Source of the DNA: Ancistrus triradiatus
Taxonomy: Eukaryota; Chordata; Actinopteri; Siluriformes; Loricariidae
Reading direction: 5' to 3'
Assembly (NCBI GenBank): GCA_025084515.1
Contig: JAJAGP010000438.1
Location: 1 to 64,000, forward strand
DNA: 64,000 nt
Shown here piece after piece: positions 35,569 to 47,245 of the stretch. The position numbers were made by a program, and so were the translations under genes. The stretch's first letter is position 1, and each line of letters opens with the position of its first letter. The notes below the pieces were generated by a model. It saw only the letters and a program-made list of their open reading frames with translations. It searched no databases and was not told where the DNA came from.

Positions 35569-36144
35569 CCGTATTTTTCGGACCGTAAGGCGCACTTAAA
35601 ATCCTTTCATTTTCTCAAAAATCGACAGTGCACCTTAAAATGCGGTGCGTCTAATGTATGAATTAATTCTGGTTGAGCCTTCTGACCTAGAACCGATTGT
35701 AGATGGTACACAGCGTTCATAAATCTGTCAAAATGTTTTAGCACGGTCTTGGTAAGTTACGAAGCTTACGGCCACCGTAGTGCACAGCATAGCGGGGTAA
35801 TACGGTATGTGCTTCAGCATTAGGGTATGTGCATTCATTCATTCATTCATTTTTGGAAGCGGATTTCAAACTCAACGCTATCGGTCACGCAGTACAACAT
35901 GGACATAGAGCAGCTGCGAGAGAATTCAGCATTAACGAATCAATGATACGGAAGTGGAGGAAGCAAGAAGACGCCCTGGTAAAGGTAAAGACCAAACTGA
36001 GCTTCCGACGGAACTTAAGAGTTTTGTTTCATTTCATGCGTCTTATAACCCGGTGCACTTTATGTATGAAAATAGATCCGTTAGCAGTCGATCACTGATA
36101 TCACGCCTTACAGCCCGGTGCGCTTTAAAGCCCGGAAAATACGG
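35569..36144 (+). mobile_element. pogo-type miniature element, copy 4
   Basis: Ends ccgtatttttcggaccgtaa and ...cccggaaaatacgg, TA at 35567-35568 and 36145-36146. The longest open frame of the family, 89 codons at 35829-36098, has AVQHGHRAAAREFSINESMI then RKWRKQEDAL. The empty equivalent at about 30675-30690 (reversed) confirms the insertion site. Confidence 0.87.
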
Positions 36145-36146
36145 TA

Positions 36147-36446
36147 TCTGAAACTGAAAGAAAAATGAATATTTAAAATACATATTTAGAATCGCTGGTA
36201 TAATCTGACAAACACTGTATAACTCACTTGTGCTCTGGGGTTCAAATAACACCGAAAACACAGATTTTTAAGTTTATCTTGGCTATTGCGCATGCGCATC
36301 CCGCCACTACAAAGGGGACAAGACTTGCTGCCCTGCTCTTTGACACATTCACTAATATGCCGTTCGATGCTTTCTAATGACGGTACTCCATGTTCGCAGT
36401 TACAGGTTGCCCAATTCATATTTCACCCAGTGACCTGTCTCCTCCT
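36147..36446 (-). repeat. LTR-like repeat segment (reverse of 30430-30690)
   Basis: tagaatcgctggtataatct, ttgggttcaaataacac-type text and gtgacctgtctcctcctta match 30370-30690 reversed. Confidence 0.6.
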
Positions 36447-36448
36447 TA

Positions 36449-37798
36449 CAGTCGTATGAAAAAGTTTGGGCACCCCTGATAATTTTCATGATTTTTCTTT
36501 ATAAATCATTGGTTGTCCAGCTCAGCAATTTCAGGTAAATATATCATATAGCAGATGAACACCGTGATATTTGAGAAGTGAAATTAAGTTTGTAGGTTTT
36601 ACAGAAAGTGTGCAGTAATTATTCAAACAAAATTAGGCAGGTGCATAAATTTGGCCACCCTTGTCATTTGAATACCTTTAGCACTAATTATTGGAACACA
36701 AAATTTGTTTTGTAAGCTCATTGACCCTTGATCTACATACACAAGTGAATCCAACTATGAGAAAGTGTTAAGGTGGCCAATAGGAAGTTTTTCTCCTCTT
36801 TGCATCTTCTCTGAAGAGTGGCAACATGGGAGCCTCAAAACAACTCTCAAATGGCCTGAAAACAAAGGTTGTTCAACATCATGGTTCAGGGAAAGGGAAA
36901 AGCTCTCTCAGAGATTTCAGCTGTCAGTTTCCACTGTGAGGAACATAGTGAGGCAATGGAGACCACAGGCACAGTTCTAGTTAAGGAACTCCCGAAGTGG
37001 CAGACCAAGAAAAAATCCCAGATAGGCAGAGGCGAAGGATGGTGAGAACAGTCATAGTCAAGCCACAGACCACCTCCAAAGACCTACAACCTCATCTTGC
37101 TGCAGATGGTGTCACTGTTCATCGTTCAACTATACAGCGCACTTTGCACAAGGAGAGGCTGTATGGGGAGAGTAATGCAGAAGAAGCCTTTTCTGCAGAC
37201 ACGCCACAAACAGAGTCACTTGAGGTGTGCTACAGCACATTTGGACAATCCAGCTTCATTTTGGAATAAAGTGCTGTGTACTGATGAAACTAAAATTGAG
37301 TTATTTGGACATAACAAGGAGCGGAAAAAGAACACAGCATCCCAAGACAAACACTTGCTATCCATAGTAAAATTGGCCATCTCAGTGCCCATACATGAAT
37401 ATTACTGAAAATGTGGGCTGTCCATGCTCGGAAACCATCAAACCTGACTGAACTGGAGATGTTTCTAAAGAAGAATGGTCCAAAACACCTTCAACCAGAA
37501 TCCAGACTGGAAGCTGTAGGAAGCGTTTAGCGGCTGTTATTTCTACAAAAGGAGGATCTACTAAATACTGATGTAATGTTTCTGTTGGGGTGCCCAAATT
37601 TATGCACCTGCCTAATTTGTTTGAATAATTACTGCACACTTTCTGTAAATCCTATAAACTTCATTTCACTTCTCAAATATCACTGTGTTCATCTGCTATA
37701 TGATATATTTAACTCAAGTTGCTGATCTGAACAACCAATGATTTATAAACTAAAATCATGAAAATTATCAGGGGTGCCCAAACTTTTTCATACGACTG
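36449..37798 (+). mobile_element. Tc1-like transposon (cagtcgtatgaaaaagtttg family)
   Basis: Inverted ends CAGTCGTATGAAAAAGTTTG and ...caaactttttcatacgactg; TA at 36447-36448 and 37799-37800. The inverted arms extend about 200 bp (tattcaaacaaaattaggca against tgcctaatttgtttgaataa). Confidence 0.9.
36760..37560 (+). pseudogene. Truncated Tc1-like transposase
   Basis: Helix-turn-helix QLSVSTVRNIVRQWR near 36920-36965, second DNA-binding part SKDLQPHLAADGVTVHRSTI near 37075, first catalytic region VLCTDETKIELFGHNKE near 37270-37320 with the Asp present. The text then jumps to a divergent tail, so the second Asp and the Glu are lost. Several frame changes. Confidence 0.8.
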
Positions 37799-37800
37799 TA

Positions 37801-38170
37801 TATAATGTCTCTGTTGGACATTTCTCAAATTTGCATAAATTAATAGAAACTGTACATGTACGTACATGTTTAAGTAGACGTAAATGTGATTGTATGATAA
37901 CGCGGGCTGCTCAGTAAAACATATGTCAATATCAGGCATGACTGTCACTGTCTATTTTTTGTAACCTTGTTAAGTCGCCAAGCTCTAGCCAAAAATAGCC
38001 ATTAAACAGACGAGCTCCAGATAATGAGTTCAGACTGTATATAAACCGATTCACATTCACTTGTTCAGTCTCCGTTTCATCTGACCGATTGTTAGTAATA
38101 CTGTCTATCAACGCATTTGATCATATCTCTGCAATGCATCGTGTTTTTACCAGCACCACCTCACAACATC
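37801..38170 (+). repeat. LTR-like repeat segment with TATA box
   Basis: 37805-37910 matches 30815-30935. 38030-38100 (actgtatataaaccgattca, cacttgttcagtctccg, gtctatcaacgcat) matches 63430-63520 of another copy. Confidence 0.5.
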
Positions 38171-39185
38171 TAAAATCTGTCACCTTTTCATCAAATAAAT
38201 CAATTTTACGTCTTATTCTGTTTTAAGTGTTTGAAATTTTGATAAAAACATTAATTAATCTCATTAATTAACTCATCTGTTACTAATACTCATCTGTGGT
38301 ACTTTCAAATTTTGCTTCCAACAAAATACAGCAACATTTAAATGCAAAGCAAATCCCACAACTCACTAATCACAGTGCAGAAGAACCAGCTAAATGAATC
38401 ACCGTGACACACACGAGCCGGTCGAGCGAAACAGCACAGTTTGATTACAAGCGTTATCAGAGTGGTATTAAATTATTATAGAGTTATAATTGAAGTAATT
38501 TCTCTGCCTGACACTTCAACGACAGAGCAAGAACAATGACACGTTCAAACTTATCTCCCTCTCCAATTTAGCCAACTAACAAAATAGCAAAATGTGCACT
38601 TCCACAGCAGAGGCAATTCGAGCGGTTATGCGTAAGGCGACCAAATATAGCAACGCTCTGATGACATTTCATCTGTCTCTGATATGAGAATGTCTCATTA
38701 CAATGATATCTCCGAATTTTTCACCCTGATCGGATTTCACAGCTAAAATTGTGCCTTACAGATGCCGCTCGGTCTCAGTACTCATAACAACAGTGACAGT
38801 GACAAATCTCTGGGGTTGAGTCTTGTAAATGAGTTTTATTTCTTCTAAAGCCGCCGCTTGGTTGCTTGTACTTCTCCCTTACATTTCAAATTGCGCAATC
38901 TAACTCAGGAACCCTTCTTCTTAACTATAAATACTGTACATAATAAAAACAAAAAGGATGGTGAGGGAATGAGTGGAAATGAAAGAGATAGAGAGATGTA
39001 TAAACTAGTCTTGGGTTGATTGTCCTGAGCCATTTATTTCTCAACTGAGATGCCCAATCAAGAATTTATGCATACATTTCTCAACAAACTATAGAACCCT
39101 TTCTCTTACATACAATTAGGAACAAAAAGCAGGGAGGGGGAACACATTACAGCTCCATGTTTTCAGTAAGTAAACAGAAAGATAT
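38171..39185. other. Single-copy intronic DNA, candidate conserved element
   Basis: 38440-38800 is complex and non-repetitive, with several TAAT cores; conservation untested. Confidence 0.3.
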
Positions 39186-39241
39186 AGAGAGAGAAAAAGA
39201 GAGAGAGAGAATCACTGAGAGTGAGAGAGAGAGAGAGAGAT
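39186..39241. repeat. (GA)n low-complexity run
   Basis: Interrupted purine dinucleotide repeat. Confidence 0.9.
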
Positions 39242-39342
39242 TAAAGGAGAGGTGGCATGCTGTGTTGGATGAGATCAGTTCCAGGGGTTTCCTCTTAGAG
39301 GATGTTATCTGACATGGGCAAGGCCCCCCCCCACCATCACCA

Positions 39343-39343
39343 C

Positions 39344-39387
<44 letters not shown>
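39343..39387. repeat. (CA)n microsatellite
   Basis: About 22 CA units. Confidence 0.95.
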
Positions 39388-39388
<1 letters not shown>

Positions 39389-39961
39389 CCACTGAAGGCC
39401 AACACTTATAAAGTCTTCAATCATCAAAGCCATTAGCCTAGTTACAGAAAACAGCGTGGCCTCATCCCAAAACAGAGCTACACTGCCCTAGATCTGACAA
39501 TCGCACACAGGAGAGTGAGAGAGGAGAGAACAAAAGAAAGAAAGACTGAGAAGCATATGGCCACTGGGAGAAGGTGAGGTGCAGAAGGTTAAGAACAAAC
39601 ACAGTACAAAGCTCTCCGAAAAAACAGACCTCACTACAGCAGATTACAGATTCTGCTCAAAGTGAAGAATGGAGAAAACAATATTTCAGTACGGTTTCGG
39701 CGTGTGATAACTGTTCTCCATAACCATGGTGAACGCAGCTGACAAAGAGAGAACTGTCAAGTAGTCATTGTGGGTGGGAGAGGAGCAACAAATACTGTGA
39801 GGAAATCACACAAACATGCCTTACAACAATGTAAATACTTATTAGAAGCTCTCTCTTCTTTCTCTAGGCTTACATTCATAGCTTTTTCAGCAGTGAATCA
39901 GGGTGAAGGTAGGACTACACTGACTTGCACTCTGCTTGTGATTGTGTACTAATTATTGGGG
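39388..39961. other. Unassigned intronic sequence
   Basis: No family recognised. Confidence 0.4.
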
Positions 39962-40125
39962 ATACAAATAATTATTGGCGGGTAATTGGGGGTTCAAATC
40001 CTGCCTGGGCCAATATGGCACTGTTGGGTCCGTGAGCAGGGCTCTTAACCCACACTTGCTTGGTTTGGAAGAAGTTGCAAGTCGCTCTGGATAAGAGTGT
40101 CTTCTAAATGCAGTAAATGTAAATA
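39962..40125 (+). mobile_element. tRNA-derived SINE, head decayed
   Basis: gggttcaaatcctgcctggg box B, then gcactgttgggtccgtgagc, cttaacccacacttgcttgg and the gtcgctctggataag tail. Confidence 0.75.
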
Positions 40126-40149
40126 CTCACAATTACAGCACGTCTGACT

Positions 40150-40300
40150 AGAGGTGTAACAATACACTGTGTTCCATTCGATACACTGTGTGTGATTCGA
40201 TTTGACTCACAATACTGAGCTCACGATTCAATTTTCTTACCATGTTTTTAAATTCTGAGGTGTAAACAATGCAAAACAATGCACATTTTCTTAGTCTCCT
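40150..40300 (+). mobile_element. hAT-type terminal fragment
   Basis: ctagaggtgtaacaatacac then attcgatt-rich text is a common fish hAT end; the opposite end type appears at 60650-60868. Confidence 0.5.
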
Positions 40301-40899
40301 GCAATTAAAACTTTTATAGAAATAATTTGTAGAAACACTTGAGAGAAACTTAAAGGCAGATGGAAGACTTGTTAGCAAAGGTACATACTTGGTTTGAAAT
40401 GAATCAAAGCTCAAAGTACCAGCAGTAAATGGATAGGCTTAAACATAATCTGACAAGTGACATAAACAGTTTGGTAAATTAGTATACTAACACTTGTATT
40501 ACTACATACTTTTTAGTATATAATGGGTTTTGGATGCAGTCAGCTTGTATACATTGTCCTATGGAAAGGTTACAAAGCATGACACAAAACAAATGAACAC
40601 AAAACCCCACAAATGAAAAATTTTTCAAGCCATAAACTCTTGATAAACTGGACTATACACAGACTGTGACAAATGTGAAATGTACAAGCATATTAAGAGG
40701 ATAGAGTCATAATAATTGATGCCAAAATAATAGGCAGTTAAATTCATGGAAGAATAATAATACGACTTTCAGCAAGCCAATCAGTGTGCTGACACCCATG
40801 AGAAAGCATTTGTAAAGGACAGCAGAGCAATAAAATGGCACATCTTTTATTGCATCTGCACTTTTAAATGTTTCCATTTTATTTCATTTTACTGTTTCA
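40301..40899. other. Unassigned intronic sequence
   Basis: No family recognised. Confidence 0.35.
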
Positions 40900-41013
40900 T
40901 TATTCTATATAATGTTTTGTTTGAAATGCTCTTGCTTGTGTAAAGCACTTTGTGAAACGTTGCTTCAAAAAGTGCTATATAAATAAAGCTTATTATTATT
41001 ATTATTATTATTA
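40900..41013 (+). mobile_element. LINE 3' tail with (TTA)n end
   Basis: gtaaagcactttgtgaaacg, gtgctatataaataaagctt then about eight TTA units: a 5'-truncated LINE end. Confidence 0.6.
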
Positions 41014-41056
41014 TAATAGTAAGACTATTTACACTTGTTTATACAGGTCTGAGACA

Positions 41057-41766
41057 CTAATGCACTAATACAATCATAGTCTAATTTCTACAGATATTTG
41101 ATTATTCAAGTGGTCATGTATACCCCATACACTGATCTAGAAATAAAACTAAGAAATATGATAAAGACAGCTGGACTTTACTCCAGTAATCAGATTACTC
41201 ATAGCATGTATACCAGTTACCCGATTATAATCGGTGTTTCCAGTCCGCACACATGCCCGAGCCTTCCCCCATGGTTGTCAGGTTCACGTATTCTAAAGAC
41301 TTGTCTTAATATGGCCTCTTTTTCCATTGACTTTTATTCCTTTTATTTTATTTCCTTGCCACTGTCGCCCTAGGCTTGCACAATTTGGGATTGGACGTAG
41401 TTATTAGGAGATAATCTAAACTTGTAAAGTTGCTTTGAGACAATGCTCCATTGTAAAAAGCGCTATATAAATAAATCTGACTTGACTTGACTTGACTTGA
41501 CTTCCTCACTGTATCTGGCAACCCTGGCATTAAACACACCACGGAATTAAAGATAGTGAAACAGCTATCAAAGAATTTGTGGAGATTCAAACTCGTTATA
41601 TACTCAAGAAAATGAATAATTTGATTATTAAACATTAAAGTTTAAGTCACAAATTTCTGTGAGATTAATTTCCTGGTTGTGAAGCAGAAAGCTGACTCGA
41701 TGAGATTTCTGACAAAATCTGATTTTCTGCAGTTATCGGATTATTAAGTGCATGTAAATGCACTCA
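41057..41766 (-). mobile_element. TIR DNA element, reversed copy, with LINE-like insert
   Basis: Contains gattattcaagtggtcatgt at the left and gcagttatcggattattaag, tgcatgtaaatgcactca at the right, the reverse order of the plus copies. Confidence 0.65.
41351..41505 (+). mobile_element. LINE-like tail with (TTGAC)n inside the TIR element
   Basis: ttccttgccactgtcgccct to tataaataaatctgacttga, with four TTGAC units. It is a 5'-truncated copy of 50453-51203. Confidence 0.7.
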
Positions 41767-41790
41767 CTGTTTTGCTTGTGTTACTGATTA

Positions 41791-42270
41791 CCGTATTTTT
41801 CTGACCATAAGGCACACTTAAAATCCTTTAACTTTCTCAAAAATCGACAGTGCGCCTTAAAATGCGGTGCGTCTAATGTATGAATTAATTCTGGTTGTGC
41901 TTTCTGACCTAGAACCGATTGTAGATGGTACACAGCGCTCATAAATCTGTCAAAATGTTTTAGCACGGCCTTGGTAAGTTACGAAAGTCACGGCCACCGT
42001 AGTGCGCAGCATCACGGAGTAATACGGTATGTGCTTCAGCATTAGGGTATGTGCATTCATTCATACATTTTCGAAGCGGATTTCAAACACAACGCTATCA
42101 GTCAACATGGACATAGAGCAGCTGCGAGAGAATTCAACATTAAGGAATCAATGGTACGGAAGAGGAGGAAGCAAGAAGACGCCCTGCGCCAGGTAAAGAC
42201 CAAACTGAGCTTCCGACGGAACTTAAGAGTTTTGTTTCATTTCATGCGCCTTATAACCCGGAAAATACGG
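41791..42270 (+). mobile_element. pogo-type miniature element, copy 5
   Basis: Ends ccgtatttttctgaccataa and ...ataacccggaaaatacgg; TA at 41789-41790 and 42271-42272. Right subterminal part deleted. The open frame from 42049 keeps HGHRAAAREFNIKESMVRKR and RKQEDALRQ, with a Trp-to-Arg change in the motif. Confidence 0.85.
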
Positions 42271-42442
42271 TATATACAGCTGATAAAAAGGAGAAAGATT
42301 ACTAGTTGCTCTTTTAGAGCCAGGAGTAATGTATTGACTTTTGCATTCCATAATAAACGCATGGAATATATTCCTAATGAACTTAGTGGATCAAACACGC
42401 AACCTCTAGAGCAAAATTTCATTGATTAGAGAACAGTATGTA

Positions 42443-43217
42443 ATTACTTTATTAGGAACTCCATACTAATACTGGGTGGGACTTCCTTTGCTCTTAATAC
42501 AGCCTCAATTCTTTGTGGAACGGATTCTACAAGACTTTGGAAACATGTCTCTGAAATTCTGCTCCATGTTGACATGATTGCATCACACAATTTCTTCAGG
42601 TTTTTCAGGTGTTCTTTCATGCTGCAAATATCCAGTTCTTACCACATCCCATAGGTCTTCTATTGAATGGTAACTGGGAAAGTCACTTTTGATGCTTGTG
42701 AAACCAGGTTGAGATGGCTTTCCTTTTGTTACATGGTGCATTACTATACTGGGAGTAGGCATGAGAAGATGGGTAAAATGGGGCCATGAAGGGATGCACA
42801 TGGTCAGCAACAGTACTCAAACCATTACTGATTGGTATGATGAATTATTATTTGAGTTACTGTAGCCTGTCTCTAAGCTTGATCAAGCCTGGCAAATCTC
42901 CACTTAACTCTTCCATCAACAACGCATTTCCATCCGCACAACTGCCACTCATTAGATGTTTTTCCTTTATCTGCACCATTCTGAGTAAACTCCTGAGCCT
43001 GTTGTCGGTAAAAATCTCAGAAGTTCAGCAGTTATAGAAATATCTAAACCAGCATGTCTCTCACCAACAATCATGCCATGGTCATGCCCACCCACCATTC
43101 TGATGATTGATGTGAACATTACAAGAAGCTGATGGCCAAGAGTTTATGCACTGCTGCCACCTGATTGATTGATTACATAGTTGCATGAATGAGAAGGTGT
43201 ACAGGTATTCCTAACGC
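42443..43217 (-). mobile_element. Internally deleted Tc1-like element
   Basis: Left end actttattaggaactccata and right end aaggtgtacaggtattccta match a common fish Tc1-like transposon read in reverse. Segments of the transposase 3' half (42500-42790) and 5' half (42890-43100) are joined with the middle missing. Confidence 0.75.
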
Positions 43218-44060
43218 AGGGCTTGTGTGTGTAGAGAACGTATAGAAGAATGACATGCTGAAAAAGGTATATAGTATATACATGTTCTTTTCATTTATAT
43301 ACATTTTCTTGAGTCATAGTCTCATTCTCATCATAATAACTGCACAGTACAAACAGGCACAAGTACCAGTATTGTAAGCACACAATCCCTATTTCATAAA
43401 GGAATTGTACGGTTGATTTGAAATCACACTGGGGACATGACGAGTCAGTTTGCTTTGGTACTTTTCTAATTTTGTAACCTTACTTATCCTATAGCAAATT
43501 AGCTTGTAAAATTCTTGATGGTTTTGTTTCTAACACATGTACATGCTTAGTAAAGCAGGCACTCTGTGTTGATCTACAAAAAAAAGTAGTAAAATACAAA
43601 CACAGCTGAACTGATCAAACCCATTACCTGAATGTACTTTGTTCTGAAAATACACATATTGCAATATTTCCCTTTTTACCTATGGGAAAATTCATACCTT
43701 GCTCCTGTATACTGAAAATGTTTTCAATATGAGCGGCTTCTTGATCCTCCCACCTGTTATCTCTAACATGAGCCGGATATAATGCTAAATGCGGCTAAAT
43801 ATTTAGTGAATAACCACTAAATAAAACAAAAGTTTATGTTAGTCACTGGCAGGAGGGAAGTGGAGGGTGTAGGTAGAGGAAAAGTCATTCAGATCTATTT
43901 CTACAATTTTACCGGCAGCCACTGGTCACAGCAGTTTCAGATAGCAGGCTAGGCTGCTTTAAAAGCCTATATGCTACAGAGAACATTAATGAAAATTCAA
44001 ATAGTGGGAGTTCGGTGTGACTGTACCTGCAGTTTACCAAAACCTAAACACCAAAGCATA
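43218..44060. other. Unassigned intronic sequence
   Basis: No family recognised. Confidence 0.4.
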
Positions 44061-44405
44061 CAGTTCTGAGCAAAAGTCTTAGACCAGCATTAGATTTGTT
44101 GTTTTTGCAATTGTATAATCACCATATGTAAAATCGTCGATGACTGGACCCAAACATTTCAAACTCTGATACTCCATAATACTCTATTCCACTGATCTTC
44201 ATTCTAATCTCTGTGAGTTTTAGCATACTAGCCTTTTCATCCTGTTCCCCTTCCACAACAGTGGTCTCTTCCAAAAACGTGGCTGCTACCATTTCAGATC
44301 AAGGTTCTTCAAGATTCTAATAAAGACAATTATACATGGTCATTATACCATCGCTAAAACAATGGGATATCTAATCTAATGGTGGCCTACGACTTTTGCA
44401 TAGTA
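44061..44405 (-). mobile_element. Tc1-type miniature element, decayed
   Basis: cagttctgagcaaaagtctt left end and ...ggtggcctacgacttttgca right end. The interior is reversed relative to 7310-7667 and related to 681-850. Confidence 0.7.
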
Positions 44406-44850
44406 TATCAGCTAGGCACTGATTATAGAGCAAAATACTGAATAATTCTGTAGCTGAATTTTACTATTCATGTCGGCGAATTATGGATGTCTACCAGCAC
44501 CACGAAACATGTCGACTACGGTCCTGTGACAGACATTACTAAACTGCAAACATATTGTGTATATCCCACTATAAGTGGTAGCATCACATGAAAATAATGT
44601 GCAAGCTGTTGCAAATGATTCAAGGCCTTTCTGCACTTGCATTCATTTTTAGGCTCATACAATCATGGATTCCTGGAAGAACTGACAAAATGGCAGATTT
44701 TCAGGAATCTACTAAGGTCAGCTGGCTGCCTTACTGTTAACATCAATGTTAAGGTCAACGGAAACTTGGAAGCTTTTCATAAATGTAATTCATCATTTTA
44801 TGATCATTACAGCTTCAGTTTTAGTACATCATTTGTAATGCTAGCTACTT
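44406..44850. other. Unassigned intronic sequence
   Basis: No family recognised. Confidence 0.35.
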
Positions 44851-44856
44851 GAACAT

Positions 44857-45044
44857 TTACATTTACAGCATTTAGCAGACGCCCTTATCCAGAGCGACTT
44901 GCAGTTGATACAGTCTTACAATCCAAGCAATTGTGGGTTAAGGGCCTTGCTCAAGGACCCAACAGTGGCAGCTTGGCAGAGGTGGGATTTGAACCCTGGA
45001 CCTTGTGGTCCATAGCCCAGTACCTTAGCCGCTAGGTTACCACA
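44857..45044 (-). mobile_element. tRNA-derived SINE
   Basis: Reversed full-length SINE; short duplication gaacat at 44851-44856 and 45045-45050. Confidence 0.85.
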
Positions 45045-45264
45045 GAACATAATTTGAGCTGCTGCTCTGCAGTAACGTATCAACTGTTAATGCAACAAAA
45101 GGTCACAATGTGATGCATTTCTTAAGTATGTGAGCAAGTCTGAAATCGTTCTCCATCTTCAATTTCTACTTACTACTGTCTTACTACTTAATAAAGTTCT
45201 TTATATAAAACAGTCCAAATGGAAAACGAGTATGAGGGTTATTTGAGACAGCCAAATACACATA

Positions 45265-45801
45265 CAGTACTGTGCAAAAGACTTAGGCCACCATTACATT
45301 AGATATACCATTGTTTTAGCAGTAGTATAATGACCATATATAATTACTTCTCAGTCTCTTAATCACAATACAACCATAAAATACAGGAAATTTGTATGCA
45401 GAACTAAAAAGCTGGGAAACGAAAATCAAAGAAAAAAGCTTATATAGGCTACAGTGGCAAGTATTTATGTGACCTCCCCTTACACTTGAGTAATAGCAGA
45501 ATCTGGCAGCTTCATCGGGATGTCAAGTTCACCCTTCTACAGTCTGAAGAAGCCTGGTCAGGAATATTCTTTTTGGAAGGGTTGCTGCCAAGAAACTACT
45601 TTTTCAGAAGGGCCACAGGGTGAAAAGGCTAAGATATGCTAAAGCTCACAAAGATTGGAATGAAGATCAGAGGAAAAGAGTATTACAGAGTGACTGGTCC
45701 AAGATTTTTGATCATAATTTTTTTATTTTATTTTATATATGGTCATTAATCCATTGCTAAGAACAAATCTAAAGGTGGCCTAAGACTTTTACACAGTACT
45801 G
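45265..45801 (+). mobile_element. Tc1-type miniature element, longest copy
   Basis: Ends cagtactgtgcaaaagactt and ...taagacttttacacagtactg. Contains aggctaagatatgctaaagc, which translates as RLRYAKAHKDWN, then RVLQSDWSK, the Tc1 segment around the first catalytic Asp. The rest of the transposase is missing. Confidence 0.8.
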
Positions 45802-46199
45802 TTTAACCCTACCACCCACAGGCGTAAACGGCATGTTGACTGGAAATTACTCATGAGTTATCTGCTTATTTCCCACTTTCTGGTGTTAGTACTCTCCCAC
45901 ATAGTTGAATCTGGGGACAATGAACTGTTTGTTTTAGGACAGACATGCCCCAAAGTGCTTAGATGGCAGCTTTTTTGTTCTTTCCACATGACAAACTTGT
46001 GATATGTTTACAGCTTAAGGACCTTATCCAGAGCATCTATGTTTTGGAATAAATTGCATCAACTCAGTGTGAGAGAATTGGACTTACTGATCCCTAAAGT
46101 GTAATTATCTACCGAGAACAGCTAACTGATTATGTGACCTTCACTTGGTTTGTATTTTATCATCAGTCTATTATGCTTAACATAAAGATAAATTTGAGC
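45802..46199. other. Unassigned intronic sequence
   Basis: No family recognised. Confidence 0.35.
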
Positions 46200-46815
46200 C
46201 TGTTGGTATAACATTTATATAAAAGTCTGTGAACCTTTCGTTCTTTCTATATTATTGTAAAACTGAACCAAAAACAACATCAGGACACAAAACCCTACAA
46301 GTAGATAAAGAGAACAGTATTAACAAAAAAAAAAAAAAAAAATAAATCATACGTGGGTCATTTATTTTCATGTTGATGAGCGACAAACATATATGAGCTT
46401 CTAGCATTAGCAGTTTATATGAAGGTCAAACTACGGTCAGGTCTGAGTGGGCATCCTGCTGTATATAAAGAACGTGAATCTATCAAAGAACAGGAATCTG
46501 TCTGATCTTCACAACACGTTTGTAGAAGTGTAAAAAAGTCTTACTGATGCAAAACCATCAAAGCTAAAGAGTTTGGATTCCACAAAATACACAGCGAGAC
46601 AGACTGTGTACAAATGTAAGAAATTCAAGACCTTTGTTACCCTCCCCAGAAGTGACTGACCAACAAAGATGACTCCAAGAGCAAGACATGTAATGATCCA
46701 TTCCAAAGAGACCCAGAGTAACATCTAAGCAACTAAAGGTAAAAGATTCAAATACTCTTGCAACTCAGAAATATGTAACATTGGATCACTTTCCTCATAA
46801 ATAAATGACCAAGTA
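46200..46815 (+). mobile_element. Old Tc1-like relic, left part (family of 5158-6718)
   Basis: aagtctgtgaacctttcg, then 46550-46740 with catcaaagctaaagagtttg, cacagcgagacagactgtgt, agatgactccaagagcaaga. The right part resumes at 48490 after a younger Tc1 insertion. Confidence 0.7.
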
Positions 46816-46971
46816 CAACCCCTGGCAAAAAGTATGGAATCACCAGTCTTGGATGAGCACTCATTCAGACATTTCATTCTGTAAGACAAACTCCGATCTA
46901 AAACATGATACAATAATAAGGTCATTCCAAAGTGCAACTTGTTGGCTTTCAGGAACACTCAAAGAAATGAA

Positions 46972-47096
46972 GGGTTGCTCAATTTGGGATTGGACGTAGT
47001 TATTAGGAGATAATCTAAACTTGTAAAGTTGCTTTGAGACAATGCTCCATTGTAAAAAGCACTATATAAATATATCTGACTTGACTTGACTTGATT
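46972..47096 (+). mobile_element. LINE-like (TTGAC)n tail inserted in the Tc1 inverted repeat
   Basis: ggttgctcaatttgggattg to atatctgacttgacttgact. The intact right arm (reversed 48300-48360) shows the uninterrupted sequence; a short gaag flank is duplicated. Confidence 0.8.
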
Positions 47097-47245
47097 GAAG
47101 AGAAAACATTGTGGAAGTCAGTGAATGTTACTTTTATTGACCAAGCACAGGGAAAAAAATATGGAATCACTCAATTCTGAGGAAAAAAGTATGGAATCAT
47201 GAAAAACAGATAAACAAAAGACCATTCAAAATACATCACTAGTAT

